A stretch of 12,640 nt of DNA, taken from the NCBI GenBank assembly GCA_018821175.1, contig JAHJMX010000076.1, positions 1 to 12,640 of the forward strand. The letters run 5' to 3'. Under the pieces are notes generated by a model. It saw only the letters and a list, made by a program, of their open reading frames with translations, made no database searches and was not told where the DNA came from. Positions 12,433-12,640 of the stretch are shown in pieces; position 1 is the stretch's first letter, and each line of letters opens with the position of its first letter. Position numbers and translations under genes: made by a program. This DNA is from Patescibacteria group bacterium. GTDB taxonomy: Bacteria > Patescibacteriota > Gracilibacteria > UBA1369 > PNNO01.

Positions 12433-12640
12433 TTATATAAAATTAAATAATTGCCCAATGAACAGTATATAAATTATTATGTATAGTGCTCCTTCGAAAT
12501 TGTAAAATTTGCGCTCGATTCCAGAGAATACGAGGAAAATAGTTGCAATAATAAATATTGGCACACCGATTTCAAGTACGTCAGAAGAAATTTGCAGTGG
12601 AGAAATCAACCCTGCAACTCCCATTACCATAAATCCATTA
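12433..12640 (-). CDS. C-terminal part of a Na+/Ca2+ exchanger-like membrane protein (truncated by window edge)
   Basis: The frame is open to the right edge of the window and ends at TAA 12435-12433. The codons before the first visible ATG read NGF, so the gene continues beyond the window. The visible 68 residues resemble the end of the CaCA (calcium:cation antiporter, YrbG-like) family: the ISPLQISS turn and two hydrophobic helices, VLEIGVPIFIIATIFLVFSG and GALYIIIYILFIGQLF, split by a short basic loop (IERKFYNFE). Such proteins exchange Na+ for Ca2+ across the cytoplasmic membrane. The assignment rests on a short fragment, and another multi-helix transporter is possible. It lies 20 nt before rpoC on the same strand and may be co-transcribed with it. 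Confidence 0.65.
   Translation of the reverse strand, partial: NGFMVMGVAGLISPLQISSDVLEIGVPIFIIATIFLVFSGIERKFYNFEGALYIIIYILFIGQLFNFI

Noticed and set aside
1..12640. UGA-as-glycine code
   Set aside because: All long genes read through fully without TGA and use GGN for glycine at conserved positions; the standard code explains the window.

Overview
The window looks like part of the genome of an AT-rich bacterium of the Candidate Phyla Radiation (Patescibacteria) type. I base this on translation and transcription proteins that are complete but not close to model organisms, the apparent lack of Shine-Dalgarno sites, split ribosomal operons, and a surface protein joining S-layer homology (SLH) repeats to a beta-propeller. 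A Peregrinibacteria or Gracilibacteria-side affiliation is my guess and cannot be proved from this sequence. The reading frames fit the standard code: no TGA interrupts any gene. All nine visible stop codons are TAA (6) or TAG (3).

Layout. Most genes lie on the minus strand and form a rearranged 'str' region. In transcription order it runs: the end of a Na+/Ca2+-exchanger-like gene (12640-12433), rpoC (12412-8495), rpsL (8396-7983), rpsG (7962-7510), then a break, fusA (4595-2505), tuf (2387-1194) and rpsJ (886-557). The break between rpsG and fusA holds a plus-strand gene for a secreted SLH/beta-propeller protein (4799-7282). It has its own promoter candidate and a strong terminator. At the left edge is the 3' part of a plus-strand SanA/DUF218-like gene (1-419), convergent with rpsJ. 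rpoB is not directly upstream of rpoC, and no other S10-operon gene follows rpsJ.

Transcription units. The signals suggest at least three separately driven units in place of one str operon: rpsL-rpsG (promoter near 8441-8469, terminator 7419-7451), fusA-tuf (promoter 4652-4679, terminator 1097-1126) and rpsJ alone (promoter 1028-1055, terminator 458-490). The fusA and rpsJ promoters share an unusually similar layout.

Most interesting signals. (1) The 135-nt rpsJ leader folds into two back-to-back hairpins followed by an antiterminator arm that competes perfectly with an intrinsic terminator just before the start codon. It looks like an undescribed attenuator controlling S10 (NusE). (2) A two-hairpin 3' element occurs after both rpsJ and rpsG, with conserved CCGG loop, identical 20-nt spacing, identical terminator arm and compensatory base changes in the stem. 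(3) The SLH/propeller gene is lodged inside the str region.
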